The notes: generated from the sequence alone by a model not told the origin. A stretch of 64,000 bases of DNA from Paragorgia papillata (GCA_035771165.1 JAWNZC010000473.1:206001-270000), one strand, 5' to 3'. Shown: positions 1 to 11,534, counted from the stretch's first letter. Translations and numbers: made by a program.

Positions 1-404
1 GGAAGAAACAGAACTTTTTGCCGCGTGTTTGAGGTATTAGGGACCTTAAGATGCTACGATGACAACGGCGTTTAAAAACCAACAAAAATTCTATAACTGA
101 AAAACGTCACGGTTAACTAACTATTATATTTGATATTTAAAGTTAGTTTAATGACTTTTAAAACGTCCCAGTACTGCTAAAATGATTGAAGTCAATCTCA
201 AGCAACAGTTCTCATCTTTTAGCCGTTGACGTCGTCCTGAAGACGTGAAAATGCTCTACGTGGCGTTGTATAAAGAACGAGGACTGTGTTGGGATTACTC
301 TTGGGATTACAAATTATTCATTCTCTTTGTTTTACAACTAGAATTATTTTATTTGGAGGACGCCGTCGTTGAAGTTGCCGTCGTAGATCTTAAGGTCCCT
401 AATG
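1..404. other. upstream intron or intergenic DNA, no feature seen
   Basis: AT-rich sequence with no reading frame resembling a known protein. It lies upstream of the first visible kinase exon, so it is probably part of a long intron whose 5' exon is outside the window. Confidence 0.4.
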
Positions 405-1064
405 TATATATCATACACGAAGAGGAGTGTTTCATCAGGGTTTTCAAACACCGAGACGTTTGTTGAAGACCTATATAGGGGTTGTCAAACAAACTGAGGT
501 TTTTGGTCATCCTGATGAAATACTCTTCAAAGTCTTTGATATAGCATCTCAAACAAATCAGTTTTTTAAGAGAAAATCGAGGTGCTATAATGTACACACG
601 TAAAAACGCACAGTCTGATCAGCTCTGATATCAGATCTGTTCAGAGAAATGTAGCGACCCTTGATACAGCCTGACAGCTACAGAATGTACCAGCGCTGAT
701 GTATGAACATTTAGTTAGAATTTCTAACAGACTGCGACAGCTCCGTAGACAACATACCTGTTCAGTCTGTTATATACAGCACTGACCGTGTCAGGCTGAT
801 ACAGTTTGACAGAATCTGTTCTGAACAGTCTGTTGTAGCTGCAGGTATGTGATACAGATTATGATATCATAGGTGTATCATAGCTGATACTACAACAGGC
901 TGTATCAGGGGTCGCTACATTTTTCTGAACGGATCTGACATCATTCTGGATCAAGTCTGACACAGAATGTGCGTTTTTAGGTGTGTATGTAATTTCTTCC
1001 TTCTTTATACCAACCACCAACACGGTGCTTATAATTATTTCCTTCGTGTTTTCCTCATGAATTA
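405..1064 (+). repeat. TATCATACACGAGG repeat, copy 1, split by a MITE
   Basis: The sequence TATCATACACGA followed by GAGTGTTTCATCAGG, a later inverted block (TCCTGATGAAA) and a distal part ending TTTTCCTCATGAATTATTA recurs at 15008-15260. Shorter pieces recur at 1856-1895, 15275-15360, 19865-19915, 31634-31725 and 38750-38768. Its left and right parts can fold on each other. Here it is interrupted by the element at 595-985. It has no coding capacity. Confidence 0.65.
595..985. mobile_element. 391-bp MITE with ~80-bp terminal inverted repeats and TA duplication
   Basis: The left end CACACGTAAAAACGCACA matches the reverse complement of the right end, CACACCTAAAAACGCACA. Similarity continues inward for about 80 bp through the block containing ATGTAGCGACCC. 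The element is flanked by TA on both sides (593-594 and 986-987), as for Tc1/mariner-type insertions. The interior is rich in GATACAG and CTGATAC words, many inverted. The same host repeat without this insertion is visible at about 15205-15220. Confidence 0.85.
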
Positions 1065-1068
1065 TTAA

Positions 1069-1531
1069 AGTCCTGTGACAGGAAAATTAGGTTTGTCTTA
1101 TTTGAAAGTACGCTTAAAATTGCAATTTTTCGTTCTCTTGCTTCGTTTTTGAGATATTTCTGTTTGTTTGATGGGCAATGTCACATGTTGTGACGTACAT
1201 GTGCATAATGCACGAGTTGTAGAATAAGGTTATATTATTTGATATTATCGAACCAACTTTAATTCCAAGGAGGCTTGTACGTGTGTTTCACCCACAACAC
1301 AAAACATGTAGAATTTTAAGTGATTTCGTTTGATACTAAAGATATATAAACTTCTCCGATAAACCATTATGCACATGTACTGTACGTCACAACATGTGAC
1401 ATTCACATATCAAACAAAACTGAAATATCCCCCAAACGAAGCCAGGAAACCAAAAACTGCAAGAGATGTTACTTTGCCATTTTAAATGTTCTTTCAAATA
1501 AGATAAACTTGATTTTCGTCTCATAGGCGCT
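1069..1531. mobile_element. TTAA-flanked inverted-repeat element
   Basis: The arms begin AGTCCTGTGACAGGAAAA on the left and AGCGCCTATGAGACGAAAA on the right (reverse complement). They share TCTTATTTGAAAG and a further block around CAATGTCACATGTTGTGACG. TTAA lies on both sides (1065-1068, 1532-1535). A half copy of the same end is at about 37661-37760. No reading frame is preserved. Confidence 0.75.
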
Positions 1532-1535
1532 TTAA

Positions 1536-2123
1536 TAAGTTGTAATTGAGATGTAATAGAGGTAGATAGATCGTTTATTTCCAAAATACATCAATTACAG
1601 ATTTAAAAGGGAATTGAATTACAGAGGTTTACATCATATATTAAAACAGGAATTTTGAAATACTTATTTGTAATTACTATCCTATGAGTGGTATAAGAAA
1701 AAAGAAATTATTCTATATCAACACATATTCATAAATTTAACTATTAACTTTAAAAAACCTTAAAAAATGTATATTAATTATTTTAACTATTGACTATGGC
1801 TATTGTTATATGCGACAGAGGCCGATGGAATAAAACTATTTTTAAACGTATTTGTCTTATATCATACACGAGGAGGAGTGTTTCATCAGGCTATCCATTG
1901 AGCCATTTGCACGTTGACGTTCGATAGTGTTGGGTGACGACAACTACCAAAATGCTTTGCTAGTTAGTATCCTCTATTTATTAGCACTAGAAGTCTGGCA
2001 AATAATTCTGGTAGTTCTAGTCATCCAATGCCATCATACGTCATCGTGCAAATGGTCTATTGTTGATAACCGAAGCGAAACCGAATAGTTCTTGTGTTTT
2101 AGTTTTGGTTTAATTTTTTTTAG
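1536..2123 (+). other. intron upstream of the first visible kinase exon
   Basis: AT-rich intronic DNA ending in a T-rich tract and the acceptor AG at 2122-2123. It contains a short fragment of the TATCATACACGAGG repeat at 1856-1895. No other feature was recognised. Confidence 0.6.
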
Positions 2124-2235
2124 ATCGTAATATTCAGAACAGCAGGAAGGATAGATTATCAATCCACGGATTTTATAAAATTGGGAAAGTAATTGGTGAT
2201 GGGAATTTCTCAGTTGTTCGCGAGTGCAGGAACAG
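2124..2235 (+). CDS. DCLK: doublecortin-like kinase, exon a (glycine loop); partial gene
   Basis: First visible exon of a Ser/Thr kinase of the DCLK branch of the CaMK group. In animals these kinases bind microtubules through N-terminal doublecortin domains, which must be encoded upstream of this window. The exon follows a TTTTTTTAG acceptor, begins with the last two bases of a codon and ends in phase 2 before GTAACG. It reads ...FYKIGKVIGDGNFSVVREC..., containing the GxGxxSxV ATP-binding loop as GDGNFS. DCLKs have YKxGxxIGDGNFAVVKEC at this point. The joined visible exons give 405 residues with an open frame through nine junctions. Assignment to DCLK rather than another CaMK rests on this loop, the KYTERDAS segment of exon d and the [11 protein letters not shown] segment of exon e. 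Confidence 0.9.
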
Positions 2236-2387
2236 GTAACGTATTTCTCCTCTATTTAATATTACAATAATTACATGGTCACCTCGAAATCCTTTGTTTC
2301 AAGAGGGACGATTAATGTCGTATTTCCAAAGATATAAAATAGACGATATATAATGTCGTAATTATACAAAGCAAATGCATGACATTT

Positions 2388-3294
2388 AACAGTTATACCA
2401 TGAGCTCGAGTCGTATATGAGCTCATAGCCAACGAGGCGCTTCGCCGAGTTGGCTATTAGTTCGTATACGACGAGAGCGAATGGTATAACTGTTTTATTA
2501 TATAGCCAAGCACTGTACAAGAGACAAAATTACAGCGAAATGTTTGAAACAACAAACTTCCGGCATAGGCAACTAATACTTCCGCCATGCGTAATGATGC
2601 ATTCACATAGAGTTTCTCGCTGAGCTATTCGGTAAACAGCTTCGAAATATTGTATAAATGTTGCTCGAGAGGCAAAAAATGTTAAGCAGATCAACAAAAA
2701 AGATTTAAAGGTACCTTTATGAAGTCAAAAGGTGGGTCAGTTGTTTATATTAGCGTTGCTGTCGTGAAAAAGGTTTTGATTTCATGCAAAAATGAAACTG
2801 AAACACCTTCGGCAGTGAAACTAAATTACTTAGTTGGTTGTTTTTGAAAAAGTACATGCTTTTAATACTACTCCAAATGCTTATCTAAATAGAAAAAAGT
2901 CTCTTTACTGGTAATCTCCTACGAAATGTGTGTTGTAAACTTGATTTTAACCGCGAGTTTCTTTGTTTGGCAACAAATTAATATCAACCTGTTAATTTAG
3001 TCGGGTTTTTGAAGTAAAAAGACGTAATTTTTAGGTGAATTTCACCATTTAACATGCTAAATTGTGTATTTGTTAATGTATTTTTACACAATGTTGTTTT
3101 TTTATACATTGGTTTGAGGGTGTTGGTGTTTTTCTGTATAAAAATCCGTCAATTTCAACTCTTTTCGGCAGTTTAAAAAAACATGCCGCCATCTTGTTTT
3201 TCCTCTACTAGTAGGATATGAGCTGATAGCCTGGTAGTAGGGAAGCAATCAGATTACGCAAAAGCTCATATCCGATAGCATGCTATATAATAAT
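2388..3294 (+). mobile_element. hairpin-ended element E1, copy 1
   Basis: About 0.9 kb, beginning AACAGTTATACCATGAGC and ending GCATGCTATATAATAAT. The left end folds into a long hairpin (the CAGTTATACCAT arm pairs with ATGGTATAACTG near 2480, with inner GAGCTCATAGCC arms). The right end folds through GGATATGAGCT and AGCTCATATCC. Further full copies are at 6734-7594 (same strand) and 45804-46714 (inverted). Two short reading frames are partly kept in the other copies but broken here. The terminal structure is unlike ordinary TIR elements, so the class is unknown. Confidence 0.8.
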
Positions 3295-3296
3295 TC

Positions 3297-3355
3297 GTGT
3301 TATTAGTGATTAATACCCTCCCTCGGCTTTCGGGGACATTTAATCACTAATAACC
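3297..3355. repeat. short inverted repeat (hairpin)
   Basis: GTTATTAGTGATTAA is followed about 25 bp later by its reverse complement TTAATCACTAATAAC. The loop is GC-richer (CCCTCCCTCGGC). It lies directly beside element E1. Confidence 0.7.
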
Positions 3356-3380
3356 CGAAATGTCATGCATTTAAATGCAG

Positions 3381-4747
3381 CCAAGTGAAAAATATAGTAG
3401 TTTATCGTCCCCGCGCGCATCTTTTTTTTTGTGCCGCATCACATATTTTTTTCTTATTTTGCACCGAAAATCTGTCTAATTTTTGTGACCTTTTGCTCCA
3501 CTTTTCGGCCCTTTTTGTGCCTTTTAGACGGACGGCCAACCTCGATAAAAGTGTCTCAAAAACACCGTTGATGGCATTTTTTGTTACAAGCAGGCAACCA
3601 TGCCAGATCGTATCGGATAGTATATACTTTGAACGTGTGGGGGGTTGCCAGCCGTAATTTTGAATTTATATAGTAAAATTTATGGTTTTTTAGAAACACA
3701 TTGGAATGGATGGGATTTCTGTGGAGTCATGCAAACTACGTTTGTGTTCTATTTTGAATGGCTCACTTCAGAATGCGTCCAATCATCGTGCGTGAAGTTA
3801 TGATTAACCTAATTCGCCTAACTCACAATCATAAACAAACAAGAAATATGGCGTAAATACACCTAAATATAACACTTCGAAGAAAAGCTACAACAACATA
3901 AGCTTGCAAAGAATCAGAAATTTAATAGATCTGGCAGCTACAGGAAAGTCTCATATTCGTAAATTACTTGATAATGTGCCGATACCGCCATGTATCTACT
4001 GTTATAAAGCTGAGCTTTTGTACTACAGTATATATAGTGTTACTTATATTGTTCCTTTGACATTTAACTCACCGGTTCTGGCGGTTCAACAGTGCTATCT
4101 TGTGATACACGAAAGGCAACCGGTCTAGTCATCTTGATCAATGTCTAAGCTACATTTCTATGGTGGTTGCCTGTTTGTAACAAAAAGTTGGCTGCTTGTT
4201 ATGGCTGTTCTTCGAAGTGTTATATTTAGGTGAATTTGCGCCATGTTTCTTGTTTGTTTATGATTGTGAGTTATGCGAATTAGAATAATCAGAACTTCAC
4301 GCACGCCGATTGGATGCATTCTGAATTTAGCAATTCAAATAAAACACAAACTTATATTAGACAGCTCTTTACAGATATCCCATCCATCACATTGTACTTT
4401 CAAAAAGCTCTATATTTTAGTATATAAATCAATAATTACAGATGGCAACCCCCCTCACCTTCAAAGTATGCACTATCCGATAAGATTTGGCATGGTTGCC
4501 TGCTTGTAACAAAAAAATGCCATCAAGAGTAATATTTTGAAGCCTTGGCGGGCCGTCTATTTCCGTATCTTTCGGTTCATTTCGGGGTTTACACGCCACA
4601 TTCGATGCCTGTAGATATTGTAGATATTTTTATATACTAGAAATCCATTCGATTTTGGAGAAGCCATCTTGAAAAAATAAAACGAAAAAGGTGCTCACAT
4701 TCTAAAGTTATAAAGTTCGGACGATAAACTACTATTTTTTTACTTGG
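3381..4747. mobile_element. 1.37-kb foldback element with ~0.5-kb arms
   Basis: Ends CCAAGTGAAAAATATAGTAG and its inverse CTACTATTTTTTTACTTGG. Arms run about 3381-3900 and 4210-4747 and share inverted blocks, for example AACACTTCGAAGAA with TTCTTCGAAGTGTT, and GTTACAAGCAGGCAACCATG with CATGGTTGCCTGCTTGTAAC. The loop is about 310 bp. No transposase is visible. Confidence 0.8.
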
Positions 4748-5025
4748 CCTTTTAATATAATTAACAATTAGTTTATGAGTTCTAAATTTCCATGAGATGA
4801 TTTCTGATGATACTAGAGCTAAATATAGAGCGAAAGCAATCACATTTCTGTCTTTTGTTTATCACTACCAAGCCTCGCTTTAGACAATCGATAGATAATT
4901 AGTGATTTATATTGCGCATTCTTCATGAAGTAATGATCGAATGCGCATTACAGTGTACCACAGAATAGATGAATAGGTATAGCTATATATTTACAATACG
5001 TGAAATAGTTATTAAGATGTAGGTG

Positions 5026-5252
5026 TTGATTTTTACGGAGGGAGGAAAACTGGAGAACCCGGCGAAAAACCCTCGAAGCACAGGACAGACCAACTAAACT
5101 CTACTCACATGAGTCCCAAGCTCGAGAACGGGGTTATTCCCAGACGGCCACCCATCCAAGTACTAACCCCGTCTAACCGGGCGTAACTATTCGTGAGAGG
5201 CAGCGCCCTAACAGCGCACGCCACCCGTGCTCCCCTCCCGTGCTCCCCTCGC
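5026..5252 (-). mobile_element. 5S rRNA-derived SINE, copy 1
   Basis: On the minus strand the block GGTTAGTACTTGGATGGGTG followed by CCGTCTGGGAATAACCCCG matches the 3' half and internal pol III control region of 5S rRNA. It is preceded by CTGCCTCTCAC and followed by GTGCTTCGAGGGTTTTTCGC. The same head occurs at 13270 and 58966. After the head only a short AATCAACACCTACATCTT tail is seen. This is a mobile copy, not a functional 5S gene, since the 5' third does not match 5S. Confidence 0.85.
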
Positions 5253-5472
5253 TTTGGCATGAATAGAACAATTACTACCAAAACGAGGTTTGGTGGTGTT
5301 AAACATAAGAATGAGATATACGCGCAATAGCCCCATTGGATTGAATTCGACATCGCAGAAACCCGATGTTTGAAACGAAGCAGAAATCGCTAATTCATCA
5401 AATAAGCTTGTCTATGGTGAAAGCGACTTCAAAACCGTTTTATGATGTTTTTAATTATTTTATTATCTTTAG

Positions 5473-5530
5473 GCGAACGGGTGAAAAATATGCTCTGAAA
5501 ATTGTAAGCAGAGCTAAAATGAAAGGAAAG
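5473..5530 (+). CDS. DCLK: doublecortin-like kinase, exon b (ATP-anchoring lysine)
   Basis: A 58-base exon between acceptor ...ATTATCTTTAG and donor GTATGT. It joins exon a within an Arg codon and ends in phase 0. It encodes RTGEKYALKIVSRAKMKGK. The Lys of YALKIV is the invariant beta-3 lysine that positions ATP phosphates. A THAP transposon begins only 41 bases after the exon end. Confidence 0.9.
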
Positions 5531-5878
5531 GTATGTCTAATAAATATATTTATATGTGATATTTACATTAAAGTGCCTCTAACCTCCAAAACCTTTTTTA
5601 GCTATATCAAATCGTGGCATAATTTCTAGTGTTTCTGCGAAAACAAAATTTAATGAATAAAAAAACTCCGATTTTTATGGCAGTTTGAAATTGGCAAAAC
5701 TGCGATCTTAGCTGCATGGCACACTTCCGTGAAAATAATTCGTTTCGTGGAGGCTGGAACGAGTGTATTCCGCAAGCCGCAAGGTATTCGCAGACTAGCG
5801 CCTTCAAGGCTTCATGCTATAAATTTCGATATCTACATATATTTGGGTTTGCTGTATCGTTGGAAAGCTTGTGAAAAG

Positions 5879-6105
5879 ATGGTGTTTAGTTGTGTTTCTG
5901 CCAATTGTTCGAATAAAGCTAATCTCAAGGATGGTGCGAGTCTTCACACCATTCCATATTTCAACGATGACCGCCGGTCTGACGCTAAGAAGTGAAGAAA
6001 AATTTGGGTTGATTCAGATTTCGTGAAGGCAAAACATGTCTTCGAACCGTCGAAAACTTCAACACTTTGCTCAGGTCATTTTAAGCCTGAGGATATTGCG
6101 TGTTA
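5879..6105 (+). pseudogene. THAP zinc-finger protein fragment (transposon copy A)
   Basis: Starts at ATG 5879 with MVFSCVSANCSNKANLKDG, which has the CxxxxC pair and following spacing of THAP (C2CH) DNA-binding domains. An in-frame TGA follows ...DAKK at about 5994. Beyond it come IWVDSDFVKAK and STLCSGHFKPED, so the distal CxxH pair is intact here, then another stop. The paralogue at 41912-42220 (-) has the opposite damage: frame open, His replaced by Asn. THAP domains occur in P-like and ISL2EU-type transposases and in host proteins derived from them. Confidence 0.75.
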
Positions 6106-6169
6106 ACTGGTCAAATAAAATTAAGGCCTGATCATCTCGGGATTTGTGTATTTCCAAGTGCAGGTGTCA

Positions 6170-8184
6170 CAGGACTAGATGCCCCCCGCTTCAGAATGCC
6201 CCCCCCCCTGGACCAGATGCCCCCCTTGTGAAATCCTTTAAAATACTTCTTAAACCAACTTTGAAATGTATTGAAACTTTGTTTCGAAACTAACAATAAA
6301 ACTCTTAGACGTAGCCGTCTGAGTTCGATAGACGTTGAAATGTCTCCCAAAGCGCCATTGAAATGTTAATCGCGGTCGCAAATGATTAATGGTTGTTTTT
6401 CTATTTTTGAAACAGTGCTTCGGAGAAAAACTCGTGCCGAAATAGTGCCTTTTGCAGAGTATGCCAGACCCGAAAACCGAGGTCTATTTCAACGCTTCGA
6501 AACATCAGCTCAACGATGTTACAATCAATTAAAAACGAAACTTGAACATCTATTTAATAAATTGGAAATTCGGTAAATTCTAATGCACTTCCGCGTGCTG
6601 GCTTTCGAATTATATGGTGTGCCGTGTATTGGTTGGCCTCTTCTTTTTCATACACCTCCATTTTTTGCGAAGTCCAATTTCGCAGACGTCTGATATTTTC
6701 TCTTACTGAGTGCATATGGCTATCAGACTATTTAACAGTTATACCATGAGCTCGAGTTGTATAAGCGAATGGTATAACTGTTGTATTATATAGCCAAGCA
6801 CTGTACAAGAGACAAAATTACAGCGAAATGTTTGAAACAACAAACTTCCTGCATAGCCAACTAATACTTCCGCCGTGCGTAATGATGCATTCACATGGAG
6901 TTTCTCGCTGAGCTGTTCGGTAACACTAAACAGCTTCGAAATATTGTATAAATGTTGCTCGAGAGGCAAAAAATGTGTTAAGCAGATCAACAAAAAAGAT
7001 TAAAAGGTACCTTTATGAAGTCAAAAGGTACCGGGTCAGTTGTTTATATTAGCGTTGCTGGCGTGAAAAAGGTTTTGATTTCATGCAAAAATGAAACTGA
7101 AACACCTTCGCCAGTGAAACTATTAAAATTACTTAGTTGGTTGTTTTTGAAAAAGAACATGCTTTTTACTACTCCAAATACTTATCTAAATAAAAAAAGT
7201 CTCTTTACTGGTGATCTCCTACGAAATGTGTGTTGTAAGCTTGATTTTAACCGTGAGTTTCTTTGTTTGGCAACAAATTAATATCAACCCGTTAATTTAG
7301 TCGGATTTTTGAAGTAAAAAGACGTAATTTTTAGGTGAATTTTACCATTTAACATGCTAAATTGTGTATTTGTTAATGTATTTTTACACAATGTTGTTTT
7401 TTTATACATTGGTTTGAGGGTGTTGACGTTTTTCTGTATAAAAAGCCGTCAATTTCAACTCTTTTCGGCAGTTTAAAAAAACATGCCGCCATCTTGTTTT
7501 TCCTCTACTAACAGGATATGAGCTGATAGCCTGGTAGTAGGGAACCAATGAGATTACGCAAAAGCTCATATCCGATAGCATGCTATATAATAATCCACGT
7601 TATTCGATACTTATGGTGAGAGAAAGTCCGAAAGCCAGCACATTAGAATTTCAATTTTGTCAGTGGTATGGTCATGGTCATGCCGAATTTCCAATTTATT
7701 AAATACAGTATATGTTCAAGTTTCGTTTTTTATTGATTGTAACATCGTTGAGCTGATGTTTCGAAGCGTTGAAATAGACTTCGGTTTCGGGTCAGCATGC
7801 ATATTCTGAAAAAGGCACTATTTCGGCACGGGTTTTTTCTCGGACGCACTGTTTCAAAAATAGAAAAAACAACCATTATAATCATTGCCGACCGCGATTA
7901 ACATTTCAATGGCGCTTTAGGAGACATTTCAACGTCTATCGAACGGTTGCGAACTCATTTAGCCGTCTAAGAGTTTTATTGTTAGTTTCGAAACAAGTTT
8001 CAATACATTTCGAAGTTGGTTTAAGAAGTATTTTTAAGGATTTCACAAGGTAAGCATCTGGTCCTGAAGGGGGGCATCTGGTCCTGGTACCAGATGCCCG
8101 ACCAGGACCAGATGCCCGAGGAGGCATTCCCCCCCTTCAGGATGTCCCGGGGGGCATTCTGAAGGGGGGGGGCATCAGGTCCTG
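6170..8184. mobile_element. foldback element inside THAP transposon copy A
   Basis: Outer ends CAGGACTAGATGCCCCCC and the inverse GGGGGGGCATCAGGTCCTG. Arms at about 6170-6580 and 7690-8184 are inverted copies: TCTTAAACCAACTTTGAAAT pairs with ATTTCGAAGTTGGTTTAAGA, and GTTTCGAAACTAAC pairs with GTTAGTTTCGAAAC. Near the right end the GGACCAGATGCCC word is repeated several times. Element E1 copy 2 occupies most of the loop. The insertion is absent from the corresponding place in copy B. Confidence 0.75.
6734..7594 (+). mobile_element. hairpin-ended element E1, copy 2
   Basis: Same termini as copy 1 (AACAGTTATACCATGAGC at left, GCATGCTATATAATAAT at right), with the left hairpin shortened by an internal deletion of about 75 bp. 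Two frames stay open: 6739-6993 on the minus strand (LICLTHFLPLEQ at its start) and 7015-7281 on the plus strand (SVVYISVAGVKKVLISCK). The first is also open in copy 3. Neither resembles a known protein, and in copy 1 both are broken, so coding is doubtful. Confidence 0.8.
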
Positions 8185-9417
8185 TTACACCGGTATTCAT
8201 AGCCAAAGACCAGAGTGTAAACACATCGCTAAACATATGGCATATTAAAACAAGAATTGGGTCAGTGCTTCGATTACCATTCGCTTATTTCCACGGAATC
8301 ATTTAGTCTTTTCGTTAGCTTTTCCTCGACCTCTAGCCGTTCCTGTTCTTCTCTGTTGTAATTTTCCAACCAGTCTTCGTCGGCCGAATATTCTTCGGCA
8401 TATGCTAAGCCGGAGTTTAATACCTTCCTCTCGGCTTGAATATTCATGTGGATTTTCTTCGCATTGATTCACACCATATCGGCCCGAATAAAGTTTACGC
8501 CGTGGTTATACTGTTCCGACACCGGATCTTTAGGTTCGATGGCTGTAGCTCCGACATTGACATAACGCGTGCGAAATACAGTTTATTTTGAACTTAGTGC
8601 TTGTCGAATCTTTTCAACAACCAGCACAAGGCTCGACCTTAGCAAGAAAACTTAACTGGCGTGTAAAATTTATTCTTACTGATGTTTCTCGTCTGAAAGA
8701 TGCATTGTCGTCGACATTCTCAGTCTTTCAGTCTCTCAAATGATTAAAGTTTAAAAGATAGTTTCGATATTTGACAGAACCTAGTCTGATTCAAAGCAGA
8801 AAACGAAATCTACAGATTGACCGACTTAAATTCAATCACGGCCGTAAGTTCGGTAACCGCATTAATCTTCCCGTTTCTATATTTCTATAATCGCTGCACT
8901 GTGTCAGCCTTCGCAAGTGTTTATGCTACGATGTCTCGATGATCTAAGAGTAACTGAGTGATAATGTCGGACCCTGTGCTGTTGTTGAAAAGATCCGACG
9001 AGGACTAGGTGTGGAATAAACTATTGCGCACGAGTTATGTCAAATTGTCAATGTCATCTATAGCCATCGAACCTAAAGATTCGGTGTCGGAACTACAGTT
9101 TATGTCCGAGTCATCAGACTGATAACTGATTTCAGAATCTGATTCACTGCTAGATATGATTGCTAGACAATACTGAGCACTTTAAGAATGTGAAGTTTGT
9201 CGAGCGCCGGTCGAATCGGTCGAATGATATGTAAATCGAAGCAACATCAAAGCTATATATCGACTGACGCCGCCTTTCCTTGCGTGACGTCAAAAAGACC
9301 TGCTAGACCCTGGGCCACCAAAAGCCATATTTAACACGCCATAAAAACCGGACAATTTATCCAAATTGAAATTTTTTCTCACTAAAACACTACAAATAGA
9401 GTACATTCGATGAGCTG

Positions 9418-9610
9418 AAATTAACTTTAGCTTTGATTTTCTCACCTTTGATTTTCTCAGCTTTGGCAACCTAGCTTGTTTTCAAAATTACTACGCCAGT
9501 GAACTTACCAAATAGGTCGTTTTTGAAGCTATTCAAAATATTCGCGGTATTGCCTCGTGTTTTGAATTTGATAAAACACTGCTGCTCATGTTTTGAGTAT
9601 TAAATAAAGA
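9418..9610. repeat. dispersed repeat Q, copy 1
   Basis: The segment with TTTGATTTTCTCAG, ACTACGCCAGTGAACTTACC and AAAACACTGCTGCTCAT recurs inverted at 18003-18070 plus 19065-19105 (split by an insertion). A similar piece recurs at 51990-52075 plus 52236-52262 (also split). No coding capacity seen. Confidence 0.65.
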
Positions 9611-9704
9611 ATTGATTACATACAGTAATTGAACGTCGTAATTGTCACATTCAAAACTAGAGAGCAGTTAGAGACTGCATATACCTCTGCCAGCGGGTTA
9701 TTAG

Positions 9705-10172
<468 letters not shown>

Positions 10173-10284
10173 ATAAAACTTTTGAATTTGAAAAAAAATA
10201 GAGCTGAACCAACTGCTTTTTACATGAATAAGCATTAGATTAAATTAAATTATTGCGTTTGTTGAATACATCATCAAGTCTATT

Positions 10285-10381
10285 TCACCACACTACACTT
10301 CACCACGCCACACCACACACACTCACTTCTGTACACTACAGCTCACCACACCACACCACACCACACCACACCACACCACAG
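10285..10381 (+). repeat. CACCA-type simple repeat
   Basis: Degenerate then nearly perfect ACACC pentamers (CCACACCACACCACACCACA). Confidence 0.9.
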
Positions 10382-10384
10382 GGG

Positions 10385-11295
10385 GGAAAAACGTCTGCGC
10401 ATGCGAATTATATTTCGAATTAAAAATGGCGGAAGTAAAACTTCATTTTCTACAATGACGTATTCGGGCTAAATTAAGCTTTTTCCTTGCTAACTCGAAA
10501 AAATTAAGGCGACGTTTTAGTTGCTAAGCATCATTCTGCCATATAATTGTTCTTTATTCATTAACAAATCATATATAATTTTCGTCTCTAAATCGGTTTC
10601 CACGTATTTTTTTAATCGACATATGTTTTAACCGCATGAAAAATAGAGTGAAATGCGTTGAACGGTCTGTTATCGTTTTTCAAACACGCATTTCAAACTG
10701 TACAAAGTTTCCTAACCCACATCTTGCCGTCTTTGTTTTGTTGTGTTTCCAACCAGGGGAACTTTCGGCATGTTTTTAAAAACCGTGCAAGTTTAAATTA
10801 CGGTTTTATTCTGTACTTAACTGACGATATATTGACATAAGCTGCAAAACTACCATTAATCACAATTAATTAATTATATGGTTCTGTAGTTTGGTTCTCA
10901 GTTACCAAATTAAAAATATTAAACACTGTCATAAACAACTTGACAAGGTATCTTTGCCTTCCTGCATTTTCCCACCTTTTTTCCCAAAGGTTGGAAGAGT
11001 TTTAAAAACAGCTTCTAGTGCATTTTTATGCGGTTTAGCGTTCTTTTAAGAACGAACTAGACAAATAAACATGTCTAGAAGTTGAATTAAATTAGGTACA
11101 CGTACGTTACGTGAACAACTAAGAGACAGAATTAACAATCTTGAAGCCAGAAGCAGATTCTTGCACGATGGGCAAGCAAGACAACTTTGGCTTCCTCTCA
11201 ATCGACATCGTCTACATCAGCCACGTCGCGCGAAAATATCGAAGGAAGTTCGTCAAGCTCATCGACTGTTCATCGACTGTAACCAGTCGTCGTCA
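10385..11295 (+). other. kinase intron b-c, unassigned segment
   Basis: AT-rich DNA with no recognised repeat end, protein similarity or RNA. Short reading frames near 10658 and 11141-11370 have no domain resemblance. Confidence 0.4.
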
Positions 11296-11300
11296 GCCTC

Positions 11301-11468
11301 ATGGAAGGAAACTCTTCGCCAGCTTTGGGCTTTAAATGCACGTTTCAAGGATGTGGACGTATTTGTTTAAGCAAAGGTGGACTGCAAAACCATCGACGAA
11401 CGCATAAAACAGAATTTCGATCTCTCTCGACAGCCATTATTTACTTCGAATTGACGGCTCAAACATAA
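11301..11468 (+). pseudogene. single C2H2 zinc-finger frame, probably a retroelement remnant
   Basis: A 55-codon frame (ATG at 11301, TAA at 11466, in-frame stop upstream) contains FKCTFQGCGRICLSKGG then LQNHRRTHK. The spacing is C-x4-C-x12-H-x3-H, a complete C2H2 finger. A lone finger of the style CxxCGRxCxSxxGLxxHxRxH is typical of the C-terminal end of ORF2 in many CR1/L2-like LINEs, which is the favoured reading. A small host exon cannot be excluded, but no good splice sites frame it. Confidence 0.5.
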
Positions 11469-11534
11469 GTTTAGGTCAGCAGTTTACTTTCTGCGCAAGC
11501 GCTGTTGCGTTTTCAAATTGACCAATCAGCCGTT

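Larger units (their letters stand above)
5572..9416 (+). mobile_element. THAP-domain DNA transposon, copy A (interrupted, decayed)
   Basis: Left terminus AGTGCCTCTAACCTCCAAAA matches the termini of copy B (40471-42568). The right part (8240-9416) is the inverse of 40490-41940, ending in CTACAAATAGAGTACATTCG; the right terminal repeat itself is lost. A large foldback (6170-8184) sits inside. It carried two convergent reading frames: a THAP protein (+) and a coiled-coil-like Glu-rich protein (-, around 8280-8460, broken). The terminal repeats and THAP domain suggest an ISL2EU/Harbinger- or P-like element, but no catalytic domain is visible. Confidence 0.75.

Noticed and set aside
6739..7281. 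Genuine genes in element E1
   Set aside because: Frames are broken in copy 1 and have no family resemblance; conservation in the other copies follows from overall DNA identity.
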